In this document: one piece after another, positions 37,066 through 45,305 of the stretch | Position numbering within the stretch: position 1 is the first letter of the stretch | How the letters are laid out: the number at the start of each line of letters is the position of its first letter | Source of the DNA: Pseudomonadota bacterium | GTDB taxonomy: Bacteria; Bdellovibrionota; Bdellovibrionia; Bdellovibrionales; Bdellovibrionaceae | Direction: 5' to 3' | Assembly: GCA_021300175.1 (NCBI GenBank) | Contig: JAJTIC010000052.1 | Span: 16,635-80,634 of the forward strand | Length of the DNA stretch: 64,000 bases | Translations under genes and position numbers: made by a program | Notes under the pieces: generated by a model | The model's input: the letters and a program-made list of their open reading frames with translations, nothing else | Told to the model about the DNA's origin: nothing | The model's database searches: none

Positions 37066-38246
37066 AAAGAGTCTTTCGAGGATTGGTCCCAATTTTATTT
37101 GTTTTGACGCCCAGTTTGTCCTTTGGCAAGACGCTTGTGGATCGAGTGGTTGAAAATCAAACCACAGAGAAAAATCCTCTCGCTGCAAAGAATGAATTAA
37201 CGTCCGATGCAATGACTAAAGTGAGTGAAGAGCTCATAAAAGAAATCATCGGTGAAGCTAAATATGCTCGGAATCGAAATTTGATTGTAACAAAAATTAT
37301 TCGTAATTCGGCAAGATACATTCCTTTTTCAAAATCAGGGGAGCTGCAAAGTTTGTCCGACGGAGGGTGGAAGCTGACGACCAATTTACGAGTCAGTGTT
37401 GATGACTTGCAGACCATGCTGCTTGAACAGGGTCTCTTTTATGAGCAGGATTCGACCCCCATTGTGTTGCCACTGATCCAATGGACAGACAAGATTGCAG
37501 GACGAAGTTTGAACTGGAGATCAGGGGGAAGCGAAACGTCGTCAAATTTTCTTTTGAAGCAGGCGACGGATTTTGAAAATGTTCTTAAAAATGCTTTCCA
37601 AAAAAATAACTTCTATCTTTTGCGGCCACAGAATACGGGTCTTGATAAATTTCTTCCGACCAGCTATCAGGCTGGATTTCTCAGTATTGATTTAGAAACA
37701 GATTTAGCGCAAAAGTTTGGCAGCCAGTTAGTTGTAAGGGGAATTATTGAGTTGGAAACTTCTCAACGTTCTTCGATTTCAGGAACGGCTCAAGTCTCTT
37801 TTCGTTTGACAGCTGTACAAGCTTTGAACAATCGCACTATTGCTGAGATCGTAAGGGTCTTCGATGTGGAAAGAGGATCCACAGAAGTTTTGATTGAAAG
37901 AAAGTTGAAAGAAGTCAGTGATATGGTGGCGCAAGATCTTTCGAATCAGGTCTTAGAGGCTTGGCAGAAAGGAACTTTGAATGCGAGCTTGTATAGGTTA
38001 TCCGTGAGAGGGCGTTTGCCGTTGCAAAACCAAGAGCTTTTTAAAGAAGTGTTGAAATCCAAAGTGCGAGAAATTAAGTCAGTTCGAGAACGTTGGATCA
38101 CCGCTGACGAAGTTGTTTTTGAAATTGACTCGAGTATTTCCCCTCAAGAAATTGCTAAGAGGTTGAGTGATTTTGCTGTTGGTTCTTTCAGGTACAGAGT
38201 CGTTTCTAGTTCGGAAGCTGAGCTGGCTGTTGCTGCAGAGAGGTAG
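37062..38246 (+). CDS. Exported FlgT-like envelope protein (N-terminal-domain type)
   Basis: The 394 residues have a signal peptide (about 1-22, ending SFG). A soluble domain follows that contains AKYARNRNLIVTKIIRNSAR and later repeats of mixed alpha/beta sequence with QAGFLSIDLETDLAQKFGSQ and a C-terminal part LYRLSVRGRLPL. This resembles the FlgT N-terminal and middle regions (H-ring of sheathed flagella in Vibrio), but by pattern only. The next gene looks like the FlgT middle/C-terminal part. Flagellar genes are not otherwise seen in the window. The gene overlaps dnaE by ATGA. Confidence 0.55.
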   Translation: MKRVFRGLVPILFVLTPSLSFGKTLVDRVVENQTTEKNPLAAKNELTSDAMTKVSEELIKEIIGEAKYARNRNLIVTKIIRNSARYIPFSKSGELQSLSDGGWKLTTNLRVSVDDLQTMLLEQGLFYEQDSTPIVLPLIQWTDKIAGRSLNWRSGGSETSSNFLLKQATDFENVLKNAFQKNNFYLLRPQNTGLDKFLPTSYQAGFLSIDLETDLAQKFGSQLVVRGIIELETSQRSSISGTAQVSFRLTAVQALNNRTIAEIVRVFDVERGSTEVLIERKLKEVSDMVAQDLSNQVLEAWQKGTLNASLYRLSVRGRLPLQNQELFKEVLKSKVREIKSVRERWITADEVVFEIDSSISPQEIAKRLSDFAVGSFRYRVVSSSEAELAVAAER

Positions 38247-38248
38247 TT

Positions 38249-39175
38249 ATGAAGTATATTTTAATGCTTTTAGTGTTTGGTCTTGCATCTTGCCAGTTAG
38301 TGGATCGTCGAGAGGGCTCAGGTCCACAAAAGTCCATCACGACTCGGAATGAATTAAAAGAAGCTGAGGACTCTCAGCCTCGGAAGAGATTGATGATTCT
38401 GCCCTTCTTGGACTCGAATTCCGAAAGAGTGGCGAATTGGAGAGAAGACGCTCGAGCTGAATTTATTTCTGAGCTGAATAAGTCGGGGTCATTGATTGTG
38501 ATCGACTCTCAGGACCTGAAGCTTGATGTTTCAAAGTACGTCGTTTCCAACCAGTACAATTTTTCTGATCTGGCGAAAGCAGCCCAACCCCTTGGTGTTG
38601 CCGCTTTGCTGGAAGGTCAGCTCTTGGATCTCAAAGTGAAGAGACAGGCGGATCCTGTAGGGGTCTTTAGACAATTGAAGACGACCTTTGAAGCGAAAGT
38701 TCGATTGAGAATCGCTAACGTTCGCAGCGGTAAAGAGCTTTTCAACACCGTAAAAACAGTTACTGTGGAAGAGGCCAATATGAGGGTGGCTGAAAATGTG
38801 AATACAGATCGTTTCTTTGCAGCAAACCCCGATGTGATGGAAAACCTGGTAAAAGAAGCGTTCTTGGACTTTACTCCCCAGATTACAAGTACGATGGACA
38901 AGCTCAGCTGGGAAGGTCGGATTGCAATGATTCAAGGGGAACGAATCTTCCTCAATGTCGGTAAAGTTTCGGGGCTTCAAGTGGGAGATATCTTGAAGGT
39001 CTCTGAGGACGGAGAGGATATCTATGATCCTCAAACTGGGAATTACATCGGACGTGTTCCGGGGCGTCTGAAAGGTACTTTGGAAGTGATTTCCTATTTT
39101 GGACAAGACGGATCAATTGCCGTCATTCATTCGGGCTCGGGCTTTAAGGAGAACGATAAAATTGAGCTCTATTAG
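38249..39175 (+). CDS. Lipoprotein with FlgT-C-like SH3 domain
   Basis: The 308 residues begin with a lipobox (VFGLASC, lipidated Cys at about 15). A TolB-N/CsgG-like domain follows (about 48-190: KRLMILPFLDSN, LAKAAQPLGVAALLEGQL). The last ~80 residues have the FlgT C-terminal layout (FLNVGKVSGLQVGDILKVSE, DPQTGNYIGRV, GSIAVIHSGSGFKENDKIEL). GAGAGG lies six bases before the ATG, two bases after the previous stop. The pair appears to be a split, lipid-anchored version of FlgT. Its last 14 bases overlap lipB. Confidence 0.6.
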   Translation: MKYILMLLVFGLASCQLVDRREGSGPQKSITTRNELKEAEDSQPRKRLMILPFLDSNSERVANWREDARAEFISELNKSGSLIVIDSQDLKLDVSKYVVSNQYNFSDLAKAAQPLGVAALLEGQLLDLKVKRQADPVGVFRQLKTTFEAKVRLRIANVRSGKELFNTVKTVTVEEANMRVAENVNTDRFFAANPDVMENLVKEAFLDFTPQITSTMDKLSWEGRIAMIQGERIFLNVGKVSGLQVGDILKVSEDGEDIYDPQTGNYIGRVPGRLKGTLEVISYFGQDGSIAVIHSGSGFKENDKIELY

Positions 39176-39869
39176 TCACAGGGGGGCATCAACAATTCGC
39201 TATCAATGGAAGGGCCTTGTGTCCTTCGGAGATGGTTTAGCGTGCCAGGAAAGAGCTGTCGAATTTGTTCGATCTAGTGAAGGCTCAAAAGGACTTGTTT
39301 TGGGTCTTGAACATCCAGCCGTGATTACGTTAGGGAAACGGGGAACCTCTGAAGATGTTTACCAGAGGGATTCTCGTGTCCCTGTGGTTCAAGTAGACCG
39401 TGGGGGACAAGCCACCCTCCATCATCCCGGGCAGTTGGTGATTTATCCCATCTTAAACTTTCAGAACATGGGCTTTCAGCCAAGAACTTGGGTGGAGTTT
39501 CTTCTTCGTGTCACCCAGGGAACTCTTGAAAAACTGGGGGTGGCGACTGAACACTCTGATGGTGCCGGATTAGAGACCAAGAGGGGAAAAATTGCATTTT
39601 TGGGAGTTCGTTTGCGGCAAGGGATGAGCACCCATGGGCTATCTATCAATTGCTGCAATGATCTTCAACAGTTTCAATGGATTCGCCCCTGTGGGGTCCA
39701 AGGTCGAGCCTTAGACAAACTTGAAAACTGGGCCATTAAGCACAGTCCTGAGGACGTGTTTAAACTTTGGGTTGAAGAGTTCAGCCTCTTGACGAGAGCC
39801 TCAGATTTAGGGATAACCAGGGGCCATTCAAAGTCGTCTCTTGGCGTAGTTGGTAGCGCGTTCCCTTGA
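39162..39869 (+). CDS. lipB: Octanoyl-[acyl-carrier-protein]:protein transferase LipB, running into tRNA-Val
   Basis: LipB moves octanoate from ACP to lipoyl domains. Key pieces are VDRGGQATLHHPGQLVIYP, EHSDGAGLETKRGKIAFLGVRL with the catalytic Lys, GLSINCCNDLQQFQWIRPCG with the catalytic Cys, and family length (235 residues). TTG 39162 has AAGGAG ten bases upstream (39146-39151); upstream codons in the same frame overlap the lipoprotein gene. The coding frame continues 35 bases into the tRNA-Val gene. The last ~25 residues after LTRASDLG are unlike the family and probably dispensable. Confidence 0.9.
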   Translation: MSSISHRGASTIRYQWKGLVSFGDGLACQERAVEFVRSSEGSKGLVLGLEHPAVITLGKRGTSEDVYQRDSRVPVVQVDRGGQATLHHPGQLVIYPILNFQNMGFQPRTWVEFLLRVTQGTLEKLGVATEHSDGAGLETKRGKIAFLGVRLRQGMSTHGLSINCCNDLQQFQWIRPCGVQGRALDKLENWAIKHSPEDVFKLWVEEFSLLTRASDLGITRGHSKSSLGVVGSAFP

Positions 39870-39910
39870 CATGGGAAAGGTCACTGGTTCGAGTCCAGTA
39901 GAGACGACCA
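39835..39910 (+). tRNA. tRNA-Val, anticodon GAC
   Basis: A full cloverleaf: acceptor CGTCTCT/AGAGACG with discriminator A and encoded CCA (39908-39910), D-arm with GG, anticodon stem TTCCC/GGGAA with loop TTGACAT (anticodon GAC), variable loop, and T-arm with GGTTCGAGTCC. Length is 76 bases. It overlaps the end of lipB by 35 bases, so the transcript probably comes from the lipB operon or a promoter inside lipB. Confidence 0.96.
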
Positions 39911-40086
39911 ATTCTGATTCTTCGATTCTACGGTTCTACTCACTCGACGGTGGGTAACGCAAAAAAAATCAAAAAGCACAAGCACTTCACAATTGAATTT
40001 AGGGCCGGTAGTTGTTTTTGTTTCTATATCCAAAAGCTCTGTTTTTTACAAGACTTGCAAAGCGATTGAACCCTTGTTCGAGGATC

Positions 40087-40584
40087 CTATTTTTGACTGT
40101 GTCTCTGAATGGAAGTCGGCCCAGCAAAGCGGGGGCTATCCATGTGGGCAAAGAAGTCTTCACAAGCGGGACTTCTTTGTTGGAGGCGTTGGAATTTCAA
40201 AGAGCGGTCAAAAGCCGCAGTAATACATTTTTTCACTTGGGGACCAATCAGAGCCGAGGGGCGATGGGCATATTCTGGCCTAATTTTTTGAATGCAGCGC
40301 TCACGGTAGTAGACAAAAGCAGCCTCACAGGTCTCTTGGGTGACCTTATAACAAGAGAGCGTGAGAGATTGGTTGGCGCAAAAATCTGAAACTTTGGAGG
40401 ACTTTTCTTGGGTCATATACTGGTTGAAGGCCAAGAAAGTAAACAAGCTCAGGGTGATTGAGAATCCCACCCAAGTGTCATAGGTCTTCTTTAGGCCGAG
40501 AAACTCCGCAAGAGGATGGCCCGCAATAAAGTAGAAACCGACCACGAGTAAGGTTAGAACCAGAAACACATCAGAGAGTCCCAT
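40087..40584 (-). CDS. Membrane protein with C-terminal Cys-containing domain, unknown
   Basis: The 165 residues have two membrane segments (about 4-21 and 40-55). A soluble domain with several Cys follows (FCANQSLTLSCYKVTQETCEAAF, RCIQKI, KKCITAAF, PACEDFF). The position of the Cys argues that it lies on the oxidising side of the membrane. I do not recognise a family. A competing antisense frame (40012-40389) is less convincing. TATGAT lies 7 bases before the ATG on its strand, with no clear -35. Confidence 0.65.
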   Translation of the reverse strand: MGLSDVFLVLTLLVVGFYFIAGHPLAEFLGLKKTYDTWVGFSITLSLFTFLAFNQYMTQEKSSKVSDFCANQSLTLSCYKVTQETCEAAFVYYRERCIQKIRPEYAHRPSALIGPQVKKCITAAFDRSLKFQRLQQRSPACEDFFAHMDSPRFAGPTSIQRHSQK

Positions 40585-40655
40585 GACATGATCATACCAC
40601 GAGAGCCTTGTCTCATTTTGAGAATTTCGGTAAATGTTCTGTGGATTATGTCTAA

Positions 40656-41186
40656 CTATTTCTTGTGGGGAACTAGAACGAGTTGGTCAGACTTGTATCC
40701 AACGGCCTGCAAGGCAGAGACAGCTTTTTGAACCGTGGCCTCTGGGTTTTCCGGTGATCTAGCCATAATCCAAAGATAACTTTGATCAGGAACGCCGATC
40801 GCGGTCCAAGAGTAGTCCTCAGCAAGGCCGACGATGAGATAATCGAATTTCAGCGGCCATAGAGGAGATACCTTCCAGTGAGCTTTGGTTTTTTGATTAT
40901 GAATCCATCCCTTCTGGGGAATGGATTTCACTTTTCCATCAAAGCTGCCTTTGTTGTAAGTAAAACCAATATCGATTCTTTCTTCCTTTTCATTCCAAGT
41001 ATACACTTCCACAGCATTATGAACTTCTTTTTCAAGAGGTGTAAATCGACCTGCTAGGACATACCAATCACCCATAAATTTTTTCAGATCAACTTGAGCC
41101 ACTGTTTTCATAGATTCATCCTTTGAAGAAAAGCTAGAACAGCCAAAGAGAACTAAAGACATCAGGGATACTAAAATTGACTTCAT
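40656..41186 (-). CDS. blc: Outer-membrane lipoprotein lipocalin Blc
   Basis: The 176 residues have a lipobox (LVLFGCSS) and a lipocalin domain with the start motif KFMGDWYVLAGRF, then VYTWNEKEERIDIGFTY and WIMARSPENP. Blc binds lysophospholipids or fatty acids at the outer membrane. ATG 41186 is chosen over ATG 41195 because AGGA then has good spacing. It is the last gene of a long minus-strand run of exported-protein genes, 17 bases after the previous stop. Confidence 0.88.
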   Translation of the reverse strand: MKSILVSLMSLVLFGCSSFSSKDESMKTVAQVDLKKFMGDWYVLAGRFTPLEKEVHNAVEVYTWNEKEERIDIGFTYNKGSFDGKVKSIPQKGWIHNQKTKAHWKVSPLWPLKFDYLIVGLAEDYSWTAIGVPDQSYLWIMARSPENPEATVQKAVSALQAVGYKSDQLVLVPHKK

Positions 41187-41203
41187 AATGCTCATCCTAT
41201 CAA

Positions 41204-41725
41204 CTAAGGGATCGGTTTAAAATGCTTAAAATAATCATCTGCTGAAAAACTCACTTTTTGACCTTCAGCTTGAGTGTGTGTGAGGTAATACACGCGTTCT
41301 CTGTATTTTATCAGCAAAACGGTCTGAATCACAAAAGTTTTTTTTCCATCCTGCTGGATTCGATAAGTTCCTTTTGCTATCGAATTGTCGCCACTTGGAA
41401 TCTTCTGCAAGTTTTTTCTTCCATGGCTACCGTCAATTTTATTTAAGATATCGGTCGCCGTGAGTGACTGGGGCTTGAGAGTCATGACCATCACATGGGT
41501 GTTTTGATCCGGAGACTTTGCTTCGAAGGAAATCATAGACTGCTTCGAGGTTGTTTCCGTCTTAATCCATGAGGCAGGAATGCTCAGTGAATAATTGTCC
41601 TTCGCAACAGTGATTTGCTGAAGCTGCTGAGCAGAGTCTTTAAATTTCAAAGACTCTGCCACACTTGGCTGAAGCACAAGAAATCCAACAAAGCATCCAA
41701 GAAGAAATCTTGAGAGTATGAGCAT
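41204..41725 (-). CDS. Exported protein, unknown (possible PsbP/DcrB-like)
   Basis: The 173 residues have a signal peptide (about 1-23, ending SVA). The mature part includes YSLSIPASWIKTETTSKQSM, THVMVMTLKPQSLT and a beta-rich C-terminal segment (RERVYYLTHTQAEG), like DUF1795/PsbP-fold proteins but too diverged for a firm call. It starts 20 bases after the next upstream gene's stop on the same strand. Confidence 0.6.
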   Translation of the reverse strand: MLILSRFLLGCFVGFLVLQPSVAESLKFKDSAQQLQQITVAKDNYSLSIPASWIKTETTSKQSMISFEAKSPDQNTHVMVMTLKPQSLTATDILNKIDGSHGRKNLQKIPSGDNSIAKGTYRIQQDGKKTFVIQTVLLIKYRERVYYLTHTQAEGQKVSFSADDYFKHFKPIP

Positions 41726-41745
41726 CTAGATTAGGATAGACGGCT

Positions 41746-42909
41746 CTAGTACTGAGGGCAAGGACTGCCATTGGGTGCTTGGAGGCCCCATCTCTCGCGG
41801 GTATTATCATTGGGATCACTCGAAGCCTGACCAAGGACGAGTTTCTTCAGGAAAAACAGTGGATTCACAGTTTCTTCTTCGTTGATAGGGATCTCAGAGC
41901 ACTGAGAGACAGCAAAGTTCGACTCCAAAAGATCTATGTGCTGAGCATTCAGGCGTTCATCAGAGGTAATGAGTGAAAGAGTATTTTCTAAGGTGCGAAT
42001 GATCCTTCGATCTCTTCCAGGAGATGAGAACCAATCGCTTTCAGCTTCTGTTAGGCAGCGGCGAATTTTATTTTTGTATTGGCTCGCATGGATAATGACT
42101 TGAGCTCGGAACTGCATCAGTGAGCAAAGATCCTGAACACTTCTTGAAACTTGGGAATCCGTGCTTTCATTTCTCATTGAAAGTTTCGTTTTTTGAGCTT
42201 TCCACCACTCACGAATGGATTTTTGGTCATTGGATCCTAAGTTCTCATACTGCTCTAAAGAGAATCCGGTTCTTTGATGAGCAGGTAGCTTTCTTTCTTG
42301 GGGCCAGATCCACCGTCGAAATCCCGAAGCCGTACTTTCTGGCTTCACTGTTTGAGTGGAGCTTTCCATCAGCGTGCGGCTTTTGGGAGGAACCGTTGAT
42401 TCTAAAAAATGAACGTTCCCATATTCATCAATCGTTTTGATAAGCTGAGCGTGGCCCATTGGATTTCGTCTCTGCAAAAAGAAAGTTCCGGGAATCAAGA
42501 GAGTTCTACTTATTGCGACAGGATCTGAGTCAGCCGTCAGACTGTGTGTTGACGTCACCTGCAGTACATAATTCAAGAATGCCCTGAATCGTTGCGAGCT
42601 GGGAAGGTGGTCAAACATAGAAGTTTGATATGAAATCCATCGGCTGTTTGAGGTCGGATCACTGATGACAAAGGGGAGCTTAGATTTAAAACTATAGATT
42701 AAGCGGCTCGCGTAGATCAAATCGGCGCAGTCAATGGCGACTCCAGCAAACTCACCTTGAACAAAAAAGTCCCTCTGGAAATCTTTTTCAATCCACTCGG
42801 CGAACGCCCGTTCTTCGCTCTGTGACCATTCTTTATCTGATACCCAGACGGCACCCATAGCCGGTGTGCCCAAACAAATGATGAGAACTGTGAGCCATCT
42901 GCGCAACAT
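41746..42909 (-). CDS. Exported clan-CA-like cysteine peptidase candidate
   Basis: The 387 residues have a signal peptide (about 1-19, ending AMG). Two motifs suggest a papain/NlpC-like active site: C61 in GVAIDCADLIYASRL and H153 in NPMGHAQLIKTIDEYGNVHF. A third polar residue cannot be assigned by eye. The C-terminal half (about 200-387) is helical with a few Cys. It begins five bases after the upstream 42915-43673 gene stop. Peptidoglycan or prey-peptide cleavage is possible but only inferred. Confidence 0.55.
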   Translation of the reverse strand: MLRRWLTVLIICLGTPAMGAVWVSDKEWSQSEERAFAEWIEKDFQRDFFVQGEFAGVAIDCADLIYASRLIYSFKSKLPFVISDPTSNSRWISYQTSMFDHLPSSQRFRAFLNYVLQVTSTHSLTADSDPVAISRTLLIPGTFFLQRRNPMGHAQLIKTIDEYGNVHFLESTVPPKSRTLMESSTQTVKPESTASGFRRWIWPQERKLPAHQRTGFSLEQYENLGSNDQKSIREWWKAQKTKLSMRNESTDSQVSRSVQDLCSLMQFRAQVIIHASQYKNKIRRCLTEAESDWFSSPGRDRRIIRTLENTLSLITSDERLNAQHIDLLESNFAVSQCSEIPINEEETVNPLFFLKKLVLGQASSDPNDNTRERWGLQAPNGSPCPQY

Positions 42910-42914
42910 AAAAC

Positions 42915-43673
42915 TTAAAGTTTTTGAATATCAATAAAGATTTCAGATTGATGAAGGCCTATGCCTTGCACCCGCTCTGCAGTATCGTTGGATTCAGTCA
43001 GAGCGATTCGAACTCGACAAAATCGCGGCGCTGTTTGATTCGAAGAGTTTAGAGTGCTTGTGATGCGAAGCTTACCTGAAGTTAGACTCTGTGCCTCGAA
43101 AACATTGAGAGAATCAATTTCGAGGGAAGCCGTCGCCAGTTCATTTTCTTTCCGGGGCTGTCTCTGGCTACCCATATGTCTGAGGTCACACTCGACTCTG
43201 ACTTGTCCTCTCAGTTTTGAACTGGTGAGGTAGCTGGGATTTCCAAGTTCGGCCAAGCTCAACTCTAAATCGAATCCATAGACACCTTCAGAAATGTCCC
43301 GCCCATTATCTTGCTCTTGTTTAGGTCCTCGGTAGCAAACATCGATGAAGTATTGGGCGCCAAATTTTTCTGAGGAGAACTTAAATTGAGCATCAATGAG
43401 GCGAGTTTGAAACTGAAGTTCAGAGTTTGTGGCCACTTGTACGAGAGGTTGGCCAGGTTCGTGACTCAATTGGTTCTCGAAAAACCGCTCTTGTGAATTT
43501 GGAGGAGCATTGAGATTTTCTTGTGTAAAGGACAGCATATTTAGGCCAAAAATCGTCTCAGAAGCAGGTTGAGTGAGGCCCGCATTACAAATAAAAAGTT
43601 CTTCACCAGAAAGAGGAGAGCTGAGCTCTGCCGTCGCATTTAAACTCAAAAGAAGGGCTATCAGAGATATCAT
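42915..43673 (-). CDS. Exported protein, paralogue of the 45306-46355 product
   Basis: The 252 residues have a signal peptide (about 1-15, ending ATA) and a beta-rich body. It shares blocks with the protein encoded at 45306-46355: FICNAG against YACNAG; AQYFIDVCYRGP against ARYFVDICYRGP; VECDLRHMGS against VTCDFQGVGS; APRFCRVR against APRFCKIR. The two are therefore paralogues with matching cysteines, likely forming two disulfides. No known family is recognised. The ATG overlaps the stop of the 43670-45286 gene (ATGA). Confidence 0.7.
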   Translation of the reverse strand: MISLIALLLSLNATAELSSPLSGEELFICNAGLTQPASETIFGLNMLSFTQENLNAPPNSQERFFENQLSHEPGQPLVQVATNSELQFQTRLIDAQFKFSSEKFGAQYFIDVCYRGPKQEQDNGRDISEGVYGFDLELSLAELGNPSYLTSSKLRGQVRVECDLRHMGSQRQPRKENELATASLEIDSLNVFEAQSLTSGKLRITSTLNSSNQTAPRFCRVRIALTESNDTAERVQGIGLHQSEIFIDIQKL

Positions 43674-45286
43674 TCACACACCAATCCAGGGAGAGCGGTT
43701 AGATTTTTCCGATAAGATCCCTGTACTGGGGACTCTTTCACAGTTGTTATATTCACAAGATTTAAAGATTGATCTCCGTCGTTGGTGCCTTGAATAGTAA
43801 ATCTTGTTTTTAAGGTCAGGTACTTCGCTGTGCTGTTGGCTCTTTGACAATTTTTTGTGTCGAGCGAACAGATGTTGTTGTAGAAAGGGGGGAAGATCAA
43901 ATTACTTCCTAACTGCGCGATCACTTGCCGTACCTTTTCCAACTCTTGTTCGATCTCAACTTTACCTAAAGAAGGCAACTGAGGAACTTGAGGAAGTCCT
44001 ACAAGGTTTCTCAAAGAGTTCAGTGGATTGATCACGTCTAGACCGGCGGTTCCATTCATGAGTGTCAGATCCACGAGGATCTGCTCGTAGCCCTTGATCA
44101 GCATCATGTAGTCATCAAAGGGATTGAAAAACTGGATTTGCAGCTCGTAGGTTTTTCCTTGCTTCAGTTCAAGGCCTTCAGACGTTTTTCGACCAAATTT
44201 GAAAATACCCTGCCAAGAAGATTTAAGGAAGGGTTCACTAGGATTTCCTGAGTACCAGGAGTCCAAAACTTGGCGACCGCTCGAGGAAATCTCTGCAAGC
44301 TCGACTTCGCCGGCGATGGGCTGTTGATAGTCGCCAGGCCCCACACACAAACTATTTCTACAATTTCTTGTGGCCCTTGAATCCACAAGTAAAGAAAGAT
44401 CAAAGAAGGTTTTCTTGTCATCGCCAAAGGATCCATCCAGGATTCTGATAGGTCCCATATGGATGTCAGTAGCAAATGTATCTGGAAAAGCAGGTTGCTC
44501 AGGTCCAAAATCTTTGGTGACAGAAACTTGCTGAGAAGATGGCATCAAGGAGAGCCGGACTTTACTTGAACCGATCATGTTTTCTGTTACCAAGGATGTT
44601 TCATCATCGACGACAAAGGCTTGAAGTAAAGCCTCGATGTCATTGGGTTGAATCTTTTTCTTCTCAAGGTAGGCAGAATTTAAGCAATCGGGTTTGATTC
44701 CAACTCCAACGACCAGTCTCATATCGGGCTGAATGCGAACGTAACAGAAGTCACCCTCTGCGATCACTTTCCCGTTAGGAAGCTTCTGCATTTTGCAAAA
44801 CTTTTGATGGTCTGAGAAGTGAATGGGCTTGTTATCCAAATGTGTCAGCTCAAGAAAGGTGCAGCTTCGTAAGAGTTTGAACTGGCGCTCAAAGCTGTCT
44901 TTCCTTTCGTCAAATGACATCACAGTTTTAAAGGGACTATTTGAAATTTTACAGCTATCAGGTCGGAAGCTTCCATCAAAACTCACGTCGGAGGCATCAG
45001 AAGTTAAACTCGGGATGCGCAATCCGAGACCAAGGCCAAGAACCTTACCACCAGCTCCTTTGCAATTAGAGATCACTGTGGGGGGTAAACGATCCGCTTG
45101 CGGTCCGAACGCACCACTGAGGGAATTTTCTGGTGACATAAAAAAGTTGAACTTTAAACCCCGAGCCATTTGGCAAGTGGGCCCAAACGCTTGTGCTTGG
45201 GCCTGTGACCATGTGCTAAGAATCAATGCTGAGAAAGCCAAGATTGTCCGAATGAACTTTGAATGCGCTCCAATTGTGATTCTCAT
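43670..45286 (-). CDS. Large exported Cys-rich protein, unknown
   Basis: The 538 residues begin with a signal peptide (about 1-32, ending AQA), then a long beta-rich body with many Cys (PTCQMARGLKF, SNCKGAGG, DSCKISN, RSCTFLEL, FCKMQ, FCYVRI, NCRNSLCVG, ICSLDTKNC). A helical stretch (KVEIEQELEKVRQVIAQLGS, about residue 455) follows the middle. No family is recognised. ATG 45286 is preferred because GGAG lies seven bases upstream. It sits 19 bases after the 45306-46355 gene stop and overlaps the next gene by ATGA. Confidence 0.7.
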   Translation of the reverse strand: MRITIGAHSKFIRTILAFSALILSTWSQAQAQAFGPTCQMARGLKFNFFMSPENSLSGAFGPQADRLPPTVISNCKGAGGKVLGLGLGLRIPSLTSDASDVSFDGSFRPDSCKISNSPFKTVMSFDERKDSFERQFKLLRSCTFLELTHLDNKPIHFSDHQKFCKMQKLPNGKVIAEGDFCYVRIQPDMRLVVGVGIKPDCLNSAYLEKKKIQPNDIEALLQAFVVDDETSLVTENMIGSSKVRLSLMPSSQQVSVTKDFGPEQPAFPDTFATDIHMGPIRILDGSFGDDKKTFFDLSLLVDSRATRNCRNSLCVGPGDYQQPIAGEVELAEISSSGRQVLDSWYSGNPSEPFLKSSWQGIFKFGRKTSEGLELKQGKTYELQIQFFNPFDDYMMLIKGYEQILVDLTLMNGTAGLDVINPLNSLRNLVGLPQVPQLPSLGKVEIEQELEKVRQVIAQLGSNLIFPPFYNNICSLDTKNCQRANSTAKYLTLKTRFTIQGTNDGDQSLNLVNITTVKESPVQGSYRKNLTALPGLVCE

Positions 45287-45305
45287 GGCTTTCTCCTGCA
45301 TTAGC

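Noticed and set aside
39937..39956. Stem TACTCACT/GGTGGGTA after tRNA-Val as a terminator
   Set aside because: Followed by A, not T, in the direction of the tRNA, so it is not a standard terminator.
40012..40389. 125-residue plus-strand frame opposite the membrane-protein gene
   Set aside because: No ribosome-binding site, and its opposite strand has clear membrane helices and ordered Cys, so the minus gene is preferred.
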